Of a DNA stretch of 64,000 nt, positions 36,783 through 45,758 are shown in pieces. The position numbers were made by a program, and so were the translations under genes. The notes under the pieces are model-generated. The model did not search any database. It was not told the origin of the DNA and saw nothing but the letters and a program-made list of their open reading frames with translations. Within the stretch, counting starts at the first letter, position 1, and each line of letters begins with the position of its first letter. The DNA comes from Chloroflexota bacterium (GTDB lineage Bacteria > Chloroflexota > UBA6077 > FW602-bin22 > JACPRP01), in contig JAMCWX010000075.1 of the NCBI GenBank assembly GCA_023480885.1, positions 1 to 64,000 of the forward strand, written 5' to 3'.

Positions 36783-36793
36783 ACCGCGGCGCT

Positions 36794-37222
36794 ATGTCGG
36801 ACGCACATCTGGAGCTCTTTGAGCCGTTTGCCGCCACTCCTTACGCGGCGTTTCTCGGCATCAAGCTGTTGGAGCTGTCACCCGGCTATGCGAAACTATC
36901 CATGGTCGTGCGGCCGTCTCATCTCAACTTCGCGCAGGAAGTTCACGGTGGGGTAATTATGTCCTTTCTAGATCAGGCTTTCGCCTGCGCCGTGAACAGC
37001 TATGGAAAGCTGTACGTAGCGGTCCAGTTCAGCACGAACCTCATTGGCACGGCGGATGTGGGGGAAACCATCTACGCCGAGGGCAAGGTCACGCATTTCG
37101 GCAAGACCATCGGCGTCTGCGAGCTGACCGCGACCGACTCAAGGGGTAAGCTGATCGCCAGGGCCACGGGAACGGCCGCGGGGATTCACAACCGCAAGCC
37201 AACCGGAGAGCCGATAGGATAG
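36794..37222 (+). CDS. PaaI-type hotdog-fold thioesterase
   Basis: The 142-residue protein (ATG 36794) has the hotdog fold of PaaI/YdiI thioesterases. Visible are YAAFLGIKLLELSPGYAKLSM, the HGG loop in EVHGGVIMSFLDQAFACAVN (catalytic aspartate or asparagine region), and the final strands GKTIGVCELTATDSRGKLIARATGT. It hydrolyses acyl- or aryl-CoA thioesters; the substrate is not readable. It lies 11 bp after rpmG and probably reads from the same transcript. Confidence 0.87.
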   Translation: MSDAHLELFEPFAATPYAAFLGIKLLELSPGYAKLSMVVRPSHLNFAQEVHGGVIMSFLDQAFACAVNSYGKLYVAVQFSTNLIGTADVGETIYAEGKVTHFGKTIGVCELTATDSRGKLIARATGTAAGIHNRKPTGEPIG

Positions 37223-37290
37223 GCCTGTTGGGCTGCCATTTCAGGCACAACCACTCTCCGTAGCCTGATTCGGATGACCTAAGTCTGTTT

Positions 37291-37326
37291 ATAAGTAGGG
37301 GCGAACGGCCGTTCGCCCCTACTTAT
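37291..37326 (+). repeat. 36-bp perfect palindrome with no spacer
   Basis: Two 18-base arms, beginning ATAAGTAGGGGCGAACGG and continuing directly into the exact complement, centre at 37308/37309. It lies between the thioesterase and glutamate dehydrogenase genes. It is longer and more perfect than a typical terminator and has no T-run, so it resembles a miniature mobile or REP-type element. Confidence 0.7.
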
Positions 37327-37379
37327 GCTATAGGGGACGTCTATTTTGCTGAATACCCCTAGCCAAGCGCTGTCCCTCG

Positions 37380-37388
37380 TGCTAGAAT
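37380..37388 (+). promoter_or_regulatory. extended -10 (TGCTAGAAT) before glutamate dehydrogenase
   Basis: TAGAAT at 37383-37388 with TG one base upstream, 52 bases before the gene. No convincing -35 was found. Confidence 0.45.
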
Positions 37389-37439
37389 GAGCTCAGGTGC
37401 AGGAGCAGGGTGCTCCAGAATTCATCGAGGAGGGATGAC

Positions 37440-38711
37440 ATGCCAGATCATCAGCGTGGGGCTCAAGCCGAGGAATCGTCTTACGAGGTCGCTCAGCAGC
37501 AGTTCAACATAGTCGCCGATTTGCTTGAGCTTGCCCCCGATGTGCGCGAGGTGCTGCGCTACCCCAAGCGCGAGCTCATTGTCCATTTCCCCGTGAAGAT
37601 GGACGATGGCACGGTGAAGATGTTCACCGGCTTTCGGGTTCAACATAACATCGCTCGTGGTCCTGCTAAGGGCGGTGTGCGGTACCATCCCGACGTCACA
37701 CTGGAAGAGGTTAAAGCTCTCGCCATGTGGATGACCTGGAAGTGCGCCGTGGTGGGTATTCCATACGGCGGCGCCAAGGGTGGCGTGATTTGCGATCCCA
37801 AGAAGATGTCAGTCGGAGAGATCGAACGTCTCACCCGTCGCTACACGTCTGAGATCGCTCTCCTTATCGGCCCTGAGAGCGATATTCCAGCCCCGGACCT
37901 CAACACTTCGGCGCGCGAGATGGGCTGGATGATGGATACTTACTCGATGCAAAAGGGGTACTCCGTGCCGGCCGTCGTCACCGGCAAACCCTTGAGCATT
38001 GGCGGGTCGGAGGGCAGACGCGAGGCGACCGGTCGTGGTGTCACCTTCGCTATTCAAGAGGCCGCGAGGCACCTGAACATGGACCTGCTCGACAGCAAGA
38101 TCGTCGTTCAGGGCATCGGGAACGTCGGCGGCGCGGCGGCTGACCTCCTCAGCCGCACGGGCGCGAAAATCGTGGGTCTCAGCGACTCCAAGGCGGGCGT
38201 CTTTAATTCCAAAGGATTGAACGTAGCCGAGATTCTGCGCTACAAGAACGAGAACGGGACGCTTCAGGGGTTCCCCGAGGCGGACGCGGTCACCAACGCC
38301 GAGTTATTGGAGCTTCCCTGCGATATCCTCGTTCCAGCGGCTATCCAGAGCCAGATCACGGGAGAGAACGCCCCCTGCATCAAGACCAAGGTCGTCGCCG
38401 AGGGGGCGAATGGCCCGACTACGCCTCAGGCGGACGATGTGCTGAACGATCGAGGCATCTTCCTGATACCAGATATCCTGGCCAACGCTGGCGGCGTAAC
38501 CGTCTCCTATTTCGAGTGGGTGCAAGACCTCCAGTCCCTCTTCTGGTCGGAGGAGGAGATCAACGCCAGACTCGAAAAGATAATGACCAAAGCGTTCCGC
38601 GACGTCTACAACACCGCCAGGGAGCGCAAGTTAGACATGCGCTCCGCGGCTAACGTGCTGGCCGTCAGCCGCGTCGTGCAAGCTTTCCGCGATAGAGGAA
38701 TCTACCCGTAA
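37440..38711 (+). CDS. gdhA: glutamate dehydrogenase (Glu/Leu/Phe/Val dehydrogenase family)
   Basis: The 423-residue protein starts at ATG 37440 behind GAGGAGGG. It has the dimerisation domain with RVQHNIARGPAKGGVRYHPDVTLEEVKALAMWMTWKCAV, split here as RGPAKGGVR (substrate lysine) and PYGGAKGG (catalytic lysine). The Rossmann motif is VQGIGNVGGAAADLL. Size and sequence fit hexameric NAD(P)-dependent glutamate dehydrogenases of the 410-430-residue class. It links 2-oxoglutarate and ammonium to glutamate. Coenzyme choice is uncertain. The stop is one base before the convergent hydrolase stop. Confidence 0.94.
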   Translation: MPDHQRGAQAEESSYEVAQQQFNIVADLLELAPDVREVLRYPKRELIVHFPVKMDDGTVKMFTGFRVQHNIARGPAKGGVRYHPDVTLEEVKALAMWMTWKCAVVGIPYGGAKGGVICDPKKMSVGEIERLTRRYTSEIALLIGPESDIPAPDLNTSAREMGWMMDTYSMQKGYSVPAVVTGKPLSIGGSEGRREATGRGVTFAIQEAARHLNMDLLDSKIVVQGIGNVGGAAADLLSRTGAKIVGLSDSKAGVFNSKGLNVAEILRYKNENGTLQGFPEADAVTNAELLELPCDILVPAAIQSQITGENAPCIKTKVVAEGANGPTTPQADDVLNDRGIFLIPDILANAGGVTVSYFEWVQDLQSLFWSEEEINARLEKIMTKAFRDVYNTARERKLDMRSAANVLAVSRVVQAFRDRGIYP

Positions 38712-38712
38712 G

Positions 38713-39396
38713 CTAAGCTGTGTAGCTCTCGCCGGGCTTCAGTATCACGACTTTGGTCTTTAGCCTGGATTCGACCTTGTCCTTGAACTCCTGAGGATCC
38801 TGTCGTATCTCGGGCAGCGTGTTGTAATGCATAGGGATGACGACCTTGGGCTTGAGCAGCTCGACCGCCTTGACGGCATCGTCGACGCCCATTGTGTAGT
38901 GGCCTCCGATTGGTAGCAGGGCGATGTCGATGGGGGTCACCTCGGCGATCAGCTTCATGTCGCCGAAAACGGTGGTGTCGCCCGCGTCGTAGATGGTGAT
39001 ATCAGGGAACATAATGACGAAGCCGCAGGGGTTGCCTGCGTATTGAAACTCGTCACCGAAGCTGGAACTGTGCCACGCTGGCACCAGCTTGACCTTCCCG
39101 AAGTCGAAGCTAACCGTGCCGCCGTAGCCAGCGCCGACTGTCTTTGCTCCAGCTTGAGCTGCTCGCCCAGCCGTCTCGAATATCGCCAGAACAGGCGCTC
39201 CTGTCCTTTGGGAGATGCTGGCTGCGTCGCCCATATGGTCTCCATGGGCGTGAGAGACCAGGATCAAGTTGGGACTCAGTTGATCGGGCTTTGCGGCGGC
39301 CAGGGGATTGTAGGTGAGGAACGGATCGGTGACGATCTGGGCTCCTTCCCTCTCGATCTTGAAACACGAATGGCCCAAGTAAGTGATCTTCGTCAT
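38713..39396 (-). CDS. UPF0173-type metallo-beta-lactamase-fold metal-dependent hydrolase
   Basis: The 227-residue protein has the MBL fold: MTKITYLGHSCFKIE, the metal motif SHAHGDHMGDA (H-x-H-x-D-H), AWHSSSFGDEFQYAGNPCGFVI, DAGDTTVFGDMKLI and HYTMGVDDAVKAVELLKPKVVIPMHYNT in separate blocks. UPF0173 proteins are conserved in bacteria and archaea, but their substrate is unknown. The ATG start at 39396 is preceded by GAAGGAGAGCAGGAAAG on the minus strand. An inverted repeat at 39432-39452 lies just upstream. Confidence 0.92.
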   Translation of the reverse strand: MTKITYLGHSCFKIEREGAQIVTDPFLTYNPLAAAKPDQLSPNLILVSHAHGDHMGDAASISQRTGAPVLAIFETAGRAAQAGAKTVGAGYGGTVSFDFGKVKLVPAWHSSSFGDEFQYAGNPCGFVIMFPDITIYDAGDTTVFGDMKLIAEVTPIDIALLPIGGHYTMGVDDAVKAVELLKPKVVIPMHYNTLPEIRQDPQEFKDKVESRLKTKVVILKPGESYTA

Positions 39397-39431
39397 ACTT
39401 TCCTGCTCTCCTTCTCGCGATTTGGAGTCGT

Positions 39432-39452
39432 ATGGGCAGTTAATTTGCCCAT
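39432..39452. promoter_or_regulatory. inverted repeat ATGGGCA-n7-TGCCCAT upstream of the MBL hydrolase
   Basis: Perfect 7-bp arms around GTTAATT, 36 bp upstream of the leftward gene start. It could be an operator. No partner copy was found in the window. Confidence 0.4.
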
Positions 39453-39548
39453 CGCTCCGGCGGCAGGCCTGTCAAAGATTGTTAAGTTAAGTTTACTGGT
39501 GAGCAAACTGCCTGTCAAGATAATTATCGAGCCGACAAAGCTTCGATA

Positions 39549-39752
39549 TTGCTCATTCCTCCAATCGGCCTCCCGATACCAAGGATCTGCCGCCACCTCA
39601 AAGACGATTATCTATTGGCCTATGCTCTTGTAGGAGAAGCCGACTTCCTGGTTAGCGGCGACGCCGACCTTCTGGTCTTGGGCGAGGTCGAGAGTGTCGA
39701 GGTCGTGACTCCGACCGACTTTCTAGAGATTCTTAAGAGCGCTGGCTGCTGA
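39549..39752 (+). pseudogene. C-terminal remnant of a PIN-domain toxin
   Basis: Residues from about PIPRICRHLKDDYLLAYAL then EADFLVSGDADLLVLGEVE match the last half of COG1569-type PIN toxins, like the intact one at 45329-45754 (NKYLAAAEAGGAEYIVSGDEHLL). The first half with the DTN motif is missing; upstream DNA to 39397 has no matching sequence. It is probably inactive and no antitoxin gene stands beside it. Confidence 0.6.
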
Positions 39753-39897
39753 AGGAAACGATCCGCCACACAGGTTAGAACAGACGGTTGGAAAATCCGG
39801 GATAGCGACCCATTCCGCTGCTGTCTGGATGTTCAGGCAGGGTTTCGCAAATACTCTTAATGGCGACATAATATCTGCCCAGCAGGCCGTCCTCTTG

Positions 39898-39906
39898 TGT
39901 TATAAT
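39898..39906 (+). promoter_or_regulatory. extended -10 (TGTTATAAT) before dnaE
   Basis: A perfect TATAAT at 39901-39906 with TG upstream, 31 bases before the ATG at 39937. No clear -35 was found. Confidence 0.5.
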
Positions 39907-39936
39907 TGGTGCCCGGATGAAACCAGGGGAGCTACG

Positions 39937-42900
39937 ATGGCAGACTTCACTCACCTCCACGTTCACAGCGAGTATTCTCTCCTCGACGGCCTGGGACGCG
40001 TCGACCAGCTTGTAGCGCGAGCTAAAGACCTCGGCATGTCAGCCCTCGCCATTACCGACCACGGCGTTATGCACGCGGCCGTGGATTTCTACATGGCTGC
40101 CAAGAACGCCGGCATTAAGCCGATCGTGGGCTGCGAGGTATACGTGGCTCCGAACGGCCGACAGGACCGCCGCGCGAAGATAGACGGCAATCCTTTCCAC
40201 CTGGTGCTTCTGGCCAAAGACCGCACTGGCTACCGCAACCTGCTCAGTCTGGCGACTAAAGCCCACCTCGAAGGCTTCTACTACAAGCCCAGGGTCGACA
40301 AGGAGATTCTCGCAAGCCACAGAGACGGCCTGATCGCGCTATCAGCCTGTCCCTCCGGCGAGATTCCGAGGCAGATTCTGGCCGGGGACTTAGAAGGTGC
40401 GCGAAAAACCGCAGTCTGGCTGAAAGAGCTCTTCGGCGAGGGCAACTTCTATCTGGAGCTGCAGAAGCACGATTTGCCGGAGCTGGAGACTATCAACAAA
40501 GGGCTGGTGGCTATCGGTCGCGAGCTCGATATCCCCCTGGTTGCCACGAACGACGTTCATTATGTGGGGCCAGAGGACGCCTATGCGCAGGAGATACTCC
40601 TGTGCATTCAGACCAACACGACGATCGAAGATCCCAAACGGATGCGTATGCCAGGCGAGTCCTTCTACTTGCGATCATCTGAAGAGATGGCTGCGCTGTT
40701 CGAGGAACTGCCCGAGGCCATCGCGAACACGCGGGCGATCGCGGAGAAATGCGATCTCAAACTGGAATTCAACCGGTTACACCTGCCACAATTTCAGATC
40801 CCCGAGGGTTACACGCCCAGCACCTATCTGGAGAAGCAATGTCGGGATGGGCTCAAGCGGCGTTACGCCCGCATCACGCCAGAGATAGAGGAGCGACTGT
40901 CCTACGAGCTCTCTGTTATCGAGAAGACCGGTTTCCCAGTATATATACTCATCGTGGCCGACTTCGTGGCTCACGCTCGGGCCACTGGCATCCGTTTCGG
41001 CCCGCGCGGCTCGGCAGCGGGCAGCATCGTGTGCTACTGCCTGGGGATCAGCGACGTCGATCCGATTCGCAACAAGCTCGTCTTCGAGCGCTTCCTCAAC
41101 ATCGAGCGCAAGGAAATGCCCGATATCGACATGGACTTCGCCGACGATCGGCGAGATGAGATGATCACCTACGCGGCCCAGAAGTATGGGCGAGATCACG
41201 TCGCGCAAATAATCACGTTCGGTACGCTAGGCGCAAAGGCGGCGATTCGCGACGTGGGCCGAGCGCTGGGCATGCCGTATGGCGAAGTCGACAGGGTGGC
41301 GAAGCTCGTTCCATCCTTGCCTGTGGGCATCACGATCGACAAGGCTCTGGAGGGTAACCCTGAGTTTCGTGAGCTCTACGAAGGCGACGAGATAGTCAAG
41401 AAGCTGGTCGACACCGCGAAAAGCATCGAGGGCGTCGCTCGCCACGCCTCGACGCACGCCGCCGGCGTGGTCATCTCGCGCGATTCCCTGACTCACCACG
41501 TTCCCCTGCAACGGGCGTCCAAAGGCGAGGACGCGATAATGACGCAGTACCCGGCGAACACCCTGGCAAAGATCGGGCTGCTGAAGATGGATTTCCTCGG
41601 GCTGGCCAACCTGACCATCCTGGGGCGGACGATCGAGATAATTCGGCAAGCGCGCGGCATCGAGCTTGATATCGACACGATCCCGCGAGATGACCCGAAA
41701 GTCTTCGAAATGCTTGGCCAGGGCGAGACGACCAACATCTTCCAGCTTGAAGGCGCGGGCATGCGCAATTACATCAAACAGCTCAAGCCGACGAGCGTCG
41801 ACGATCTCGCGGCCATGGTGGCGCTCTACCGGCCAGGTCCTATGGCCCACATTCCGAAGTTCATCGAGGGCAAGGCGGGGACAAAGCCTATCGAGTACAT
41901 CCATCCCGCCCTGGAGCCGATCCTCAGCGATACTTACGGCGTCATTGTTTATCAAGAGCAGGTGCTCGGCATAGTTCGGGCCGTCGCCGGCTACTCTCTC
42001 GGCCAGGCCGACATCCTCCGCAAGGCGATGGGGAAAAAGATCGCCGAGGAGATGAAAAAGCAGCGCGGCAATTTCGTCGCAGGGGCGAAGAAGAACGGCA
42101 CTAGCGAAAAAGACGCCTCCAATATCTTCGACCTCATCGAGCCCTTCGCGGGCTACGCATTCAACCGTGCCCACGCCTACTGCTACGCCAATCTCGCCTA
42201 CCAGACCGCCTATTTGAAGGCCAATTATGCCATCGAGTACATGGTCGCCGTTCTCAGCACGGCCGTGGGCAATATCGACAAGGTGGCCAGCGGCATCGCC
42301 GAATGCCGGCGCCTGGGCATCGAGGTGTTGCCTCCTGATATCAATCGCAGCCAGTTGGGCTTCTCCATCGAGAGCAATCACACCAGCAGAGGCATTCGCT
42401 TCGGACTGGCAGCGATAAAGAACGTCGGCGAAGGAGCCATTGAGACGATTCTTGCTGCCCGCCAGGTAGGCGGAGCCTTCAAGTCCATCGACGACTTCGG
42501 GCAGCGCGTGGACCTGCGGCTGGTGAATAGACGGGCGCTCGAAAGCCTTATTAAGGCAGGGGCGCTGGATTGCCTGGGCAAGCGGGGCCAGCTCATATCA
42601 GTGCTCGATCGCGTGATGAGCTTCAGCCAGCAGTCGCAGAAGGCGACCCAAAGCGGACAAGGAAGCCTTTTCGACTTTATGATCGGCGACAGCGAGATGG
42701 TCTCGATAAAGCTGCCCAACGTTCCCGACGCCGCGCTCAAGGACAAGCTGGCCTGGGAGAAGGAGTTGCTGGGAGTGTACGTGTCGGAGCATCCGATGCA
42801 CCAGGCAACCCGGGAGCTTGGCGACATCGCGACCGCTTTCTGCGATCAGATCGACGAGGAACTCGTCGGGCAGAAGGTAACCGTCGCCGGCGTCGTTTGC

Positions 42901-43539
42901 AGCGTGCGCAAGCTGATGACAAAGAAGCGCGATGCGATGGCCGCGGTGGTGTTGGAGGACATGCACGGCTCCATCGAGATCGTAGCTTTTCCCAAGACGT
43001 ATGAGGCAACGCAAGAGGTCTGGAAAGAAGACAACATCGTCGTGGTCGAGGGCAAGGTCGATGCGCGCGGCGACCGTCTTCAGATCATCTGCGAATCCGC
43101 CAGGGTGCACGTGTCCACGGAGAGCAGCGAAGGAACAGGTGAGGGGCAGCCTCGCCAGGAAGAACGGCAAGAGGCGGACCCTTCAGGCGGCACCGCGGCA
43201 CGGCGGAACGGCCAGGAGGATGGCGGTTTGGCATCCCAGAACGGCTCTGCCTCCTCGCGAGCTCCTTTGAAATCTCAGCGTCGCCATCGTCTTTGCCTCA
43301 CCATACGCCGCAGTGGCGACGACGACAAAGACCTTCTGCGGCTGCAAAACGTCTTTGCCGTGCTGGCACGCCATAACAAAGGGGAGGACATCGTCGAGAT
43401 GTGCATCGCCGCCAATGGACACGAGCGTGTCGATCTCGAGCTGCCGCACGCCAGGGTTCGTTACGGCAGGCAGTTGAAGGAGGAGCTGGCCGAGCTCATC
43501 GGCGCTGACGGAATAAGCGTGGAGCAACTGGAGGGCTGA
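39937..43539 (+). CDS. dnaE: DNA polymerase III alpha subunit
   Basis: The 1200-residue replicative polymerase starts at ATG 39937 (MADFTHLHVHSEYSLLDG) behind AGGGGAG. The PHP domain comes first (HVHSEYS, ITDHGVMHA). The polymerase palm has GPRGSAAGSIVCYCLGI and PDIDMDFADDRRDEM, the catalytic aspartates. Further on are TTNIFQLEGAGMRNYIKQLKP, helix-hairpin-helix and the OB domain (VTVAGVVCSVRKLMTKK). A Gln/Glu/Ser-rich linker of about 60 residues (around 1065-1120) leads to a conserved C-terminal domain. Unlike PolC it has no inserted exonuclease. It would work with the clamp encoded at 5329. Confidence 0.97.
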   Translation: MADFTHLHVHSEYSLLDGLGRVDQLVARAKDLGMSALAITDHGVMHAAVDFYMAAKNAGIKPIVGCEVYVAPNGRQDRRAKIDGNPFHLVLLAKDRTGYRNLLSLATKAHLEGFYYKPRVDKEILASHRDGLIALSACPSGEIPRQILAGDLEGARKTAVWLKELFGEGNFYLELQKHDLPELETINKGLVAIGRELDIPLVATNDVHYVGPEDAYAQEILLCIQTNTTIEDPKRMRMPGESFYLRSSEEMAALFEELPEAIANTRAIAEKCDLKLEFNRLHLPQFQIPEGYTPSTYLEKQCRDGLKRRYARITPEIEERLSYELSVIEKTGFPVYILIVADFVAHARATGIRFGPRGSAAGSIVCYCLGISDVDPIRNKLVFERFLNIERKEMPDIDMDFADDRRDEMITYAAQKYGRDHVAQIITFGTLGAKAAIRDVGRALGMPYGEVDRVAKLVPSLPVGITIDKALEGNPEFRELYEGDEIVKKLVDTAKSIEGVARHASTHAAGVVISRDSLTHHVPLQRASKGEDAIMTQYPANTLAKIGLLKMDFLGLANLTILGRTIEIIRQARGIELDIDTIPRDDPKVFEMLGQGETTNIFQLEGAGMRNYIKQLKPTSVDDLAAMVALYRPGPMAHIPKFIEGKAGTKPIEYIHPALEPILSDTYGVIVYQEQVLGIVRAVAGYSLGQADILRKAMGKKIAEEMKKQRGNFVAGAKKNGTSEKDASNIFDLIEPFAGYAFNRAHAYCYANLAYQTAYLKANYAIEYMVAVLSTAVGNIDKVASGIAECRRLGIEVLPPDINRSQLGFSIESNHTSRGIRFGLAAIKNVGEGAIETILAARQVGGAFKSIDDFGQRVDLRLVNRRALESLIKAGALDCLGKRGQLISVLDRVMSFSQQSQKATQSGQGSLFDFMIGDSEMVSIKLPNVPDAALKDKLAWEKELLGVYVSEHPMHQATRELGDIATAFCDQIDEELVGQKVTVAGVVCSVRKLMTKKRDAMAAVVLEDMHGSIEIVAFPKTYEATQEVWKEDNIVVVEGKVDARGDRLQIICESARVHVSTESSEGTGEGQPRQEERQEADPSGGTAARRNGQEDGGLASQNGSASSRAPLKSQRRHRLCLTIRRSGDDDKDLLRLQNVFAVLARHNKGEDIVEMCIAANGHERVDLELPHARVRYGRQLKEELAELIGADGISVEQLEG

Positions 43540-43541
43540 TT

Positions 43542-43883
43542 ATGGGAGGATTCCTTCGCCGTTGGCTGGTTACGTTCATCGCGGTCTTTGTGGCAGCATA
43601 CTTGCTGCGGAACTGGTTAACCTACACTGACCTGACGGCGCTGGTGGTGTTCGCTCTCATTCTAGCTATGCTCAACGCCATCTTGCGTCCATTGCTCATC
43701 GTTCTGACGCTTCCTTTGAGTGTTCTCACTCTGGGGTTATTCGTCCTCATTGTGAACGCAATTGTGTTCTGGTTGGCGGCCGCTATCGTTCCCGGCATAT
43801 ACGTTCGAGACTTTTTCGGCGCGTTTCTGGCTGCTATTGTGGTCAGCATCGTCAGCTATTTTGCCAACCGCGTATTCGATTGA
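43542..43883 (+). CDS. phage-holin-superfamily-IV-like small membrane protein
   Basis: The 113-residue protein is almost all membrane: four hydrophobic stretches (about 6-22, 30-52, 56-81 and 87-109). The segment LNAILRPLLIVLTLPLSVLTLGLFVLIVNAIVFWLAAAIVPG, seen in parts, is typical of the PF04020 (YvlD-like) family. Its function is unknown; the holin name is historical and it is not evidence of a prophage. The ATG is 2 bp after dnaE. Confidence 0.8.
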   Translation: MGGFLRRWLVTFIAVFVAAYLLRNWLTYTDLTALVVFALILAMLNAILRPLLIVLTLPLSVLTLGLFVLIVNAIVFWLAAAIVPGIYVRDFFGAFLAAIVVSIVSYFANRVFD

Positions 43884-43930
43884 AGATGGCACGTTATTTG
43901 CTCTGGAAGCCTGAGGTTATCTGTTCAAGG

Positions 43931-43959
43931 TTTCAATTAGTCTTGTTGCGTGATATAAT
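43931..43959 (+). promoter_or_regulatory. promoter before the YvcK-like gene
   Basis: TTTCAA (43931-43936), 17 bp, then TGATATAAT, an extended -10 with TATAAT at 43954-43959. Confidence 0.55.
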
Positions 43960-43995
43960 GCGTGCAGCAAACGGGCGGAGGTAGCAGGGGACAAG

Positions 43996-45312
43996 ATGAA
44001 TTTCCTCAAATGGTTCTATCCCGGCATGCATGTCAAGCGCTGGCTGCTGCTACTGCTCGTCGGTATAACTGTTATCAGCCTTGGCATTGCGTACGTGATG
44101 GTTGAGTTCTACAGGAATCAACCGTTCCCTGAGTTTGTCTCTTACCTTACCCTTCAGTTTATCCCCAGGTGGCTTCGTGGCGTGATCTTCATCGTCTTCG
44201 GCGTTGGTGCAGCAGGCCTGGCGATCCTCCAGTTCAACCGATCCCTTCTCTCAGCGTTCGTGCCACCTGGTAAAGAGAACATCGTGGACATCATTTACCA
44301 GCATCGCTATCTGCGGCGAGGTCCGAAGATCGTCGCCATCGGAGGCGGCACCGGTCTCTCCACGCTGCTGCGCGGGTTGAAGGAATACACTGGCAACCTG
44401 ACGGCCGTCGTGACGGTGGCGGACGACGGCGGCAGCTCTGGGCGGCTGCGGCGCGAGCTGGGAGTGCTCCCGCCGGGGGATTTCCGCCAGTGCCTGGTTG
44501 CGCTCTCCGACGTCGAGCCGTTGATGACCAAGCTGTTCCAGTACCGTTTTGGCGAGGGAACTGGCCTGGAGGGGCACAGCTTCGGCAACCTGTTCATCGT
44601 GGCGATGTCGGCGATCACTGGCAACTTCGAGCGGGCGATTCGCGAATCGAGCCGCGTTCTGGCTGTGAGGGGCCAGATTCTGCCCTCGACGATCGCAGAC
44701 GTGACGCTTTGCGCCGAGTTCCAAGACGACGACCTCGTCCGTGGGGAATCGGAGATCACCAAGACGCATAAGGAGATCAAGAGGATATTCCTGCAGCCGG
44801 CGCATCCGCCCGCCTATCCTGAAGCCATCAGGGCCATCCTCGACGCCGATCTCATCGTCATCGGCCCTGGGAGCCTTTACACGAGCGTGCTGCCGAACCT
44901 GCTGGTCGAGGATATCAGTCGGGCCATCAAAGCGTCCAGCGCCACGAAGGTCTATGTGTGCAACGTGGCCACAGAGCGAGGCGAGACAGATGAGTTCAAC
45001 GTGAGCGATCACATCGGCGTGCTGGAGGGCCACATCGGCCACAACGTCTTCAACTACGTCCTGGCCAATAACAATCACAACGTGCATATCGCTCCGGAGC
45101 TGAGGTCCGAGCCGGTGACAGTCAATGGCGAAATCGTCGAATTGGACCAGTACAAGGTGGTTGTCGCCGACATCGTGGATCCGGCGGCGCCGATGCGCCA
45201 CGATTCTAAGAAACTGGCCCAGAGCATAATGCGGGTCTACTACGATGGCGCCCAGGCTTTCAACGGTCGCCTCAGTCGGTCGAAAGAGAAAGCCGAGTCG
45301 GTGACGGCGTAG
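43996..45312 (+). CDS. YvcK/CofD-like gluconeogenesis factor with N-terminal membrane segments
   Basis: The 438-residue protein has two membrane helices (about 15-38 and 58-76) before the YvcK domain. That domain shows IGGGTGLSTLLRGLKEYTGN, TVADDGGSSGRLRRELG, PPGDFRQCLVALSD, GHSFGNLFIVAMSAI and IGPGSLYTSVLPNL. In Gram-positive bacteria YvcK proteins bind UDP-sugars and are needed for cell-wall and shape control during gluconeogenic growth. The membrane extension is seen in Chloroflexota-like and cyanobacterial forms. ATG 43996 behind GGAGGTAGCAGGGG. Confidence 0.9.
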   Translation: MNFLKWFYPGMHVKRWLLLLLVGITVISLGIAYVMVEFYRNQPFPEFVSYLTLQFIPRWLRGVIFIVFGVGAAGLAILQFNRSLLSAFVPPGKENIVDIIYQHRYLRRGPKIVAIGGGTGLSTLLRGLKEYTGNLTAVVTVADDGGSSGRLRRELGVLPPGDFRQCLVALSDVEPLMTKLFQYRFGEGTGLEGHSFGNLFIVAMSAITGNFERAIRESSRVLAVRGQILPSTIADVTLCAEFQDDDLVRGESEITKTHKEIKRIFLQPAHPPAYPEAIRAILDADLIVIGPGSLYTSVLPNLLVEDISRAIKASSATKVYVCNVATERGETDEFNVSDHIGVLEGHIGHNVFNYVLANNNHNVHIAPELRSEPVTVNGEIVELDQYKVVVADIVDPAAPMRHDSKKLAQSIMRVYYDGAQAFNGRLSRSKEKAESVTA

Positions 45313-45328
45313 TCACGGTACCTCCTCG

Positions 45329-45754
45329 TCATTCCCCCTGATTCAGAAGGGCCAGAAAGACTGCTGGGGACAGGATTCGGATGCCTTGATGCTCCCTTAA
45401 CTTCAGCAGGTGCTCGTCGCCGCTTACGATGTACTCAGCCCCGCCGGCCTCGGCCGCGGCGAGGTACTTGTTGTCATCATCGTCGTCCACGATTGCTTGA
45501 AAGTTTTCTTCTGGCTCGACGAGAACGGCGAGTCTCCTGAACATGTCGACTAGTTGAGCGATCTCATCGTCGTCCAGGAGGTGACGAGTCCGGACGTGCT
45601 TGTAGGTCAGTGCCCTTTGATACTCGGCCAAAATCGCCTCGGAAACCAGCCACTCGAATGCTTCAGCCTGCCAGTAAGCGAAGAAGCGCGCGGGCACTCC
45701 TGCAGGGGATAAGAAGCGGCTAACGACCACGTTGGTGTCGATGACGATCCTCAT
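45329..45754 (-). CDS. PIN-domain toxin (COG1569 type)
   Basis: The 141-residue protein has the PIN nuclease pattern: MRIVIDTNVVVSRFLSPAG (first aspartate), SEAILAEYQRAL (glutamate), DDDDDNKYLAAAEAGGAEYIVSGDEHLL (last aspartates). It is expected to cut RNA. It follows the Phd-type antitoxin gene by 4 bp on the same strand, so the two form a toxin-antitoxin operon. ATG start at 45754. Confidence 0.88.
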   Translation of the reverse strand: MRIVIDTNVVVSRFLSPAGVPARFFAYWQAEAFEWLVSEAILAEYQRALTYKHVRTRHLLDDDEIAQLVDMFRRLAVLVEPEENFQAIVDDDDDNKYLAAAEAGGAEYIVSGDEHLLKLREHQGIRILSPAVFLALLNQGE

Positions 45755-45758
45755 GGGG

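Noticed and set aside
43542-43883. Prophage indicated by a holin-like protein
   Set aside because: The family is a common bacterial membrane family and no phage genes are near.
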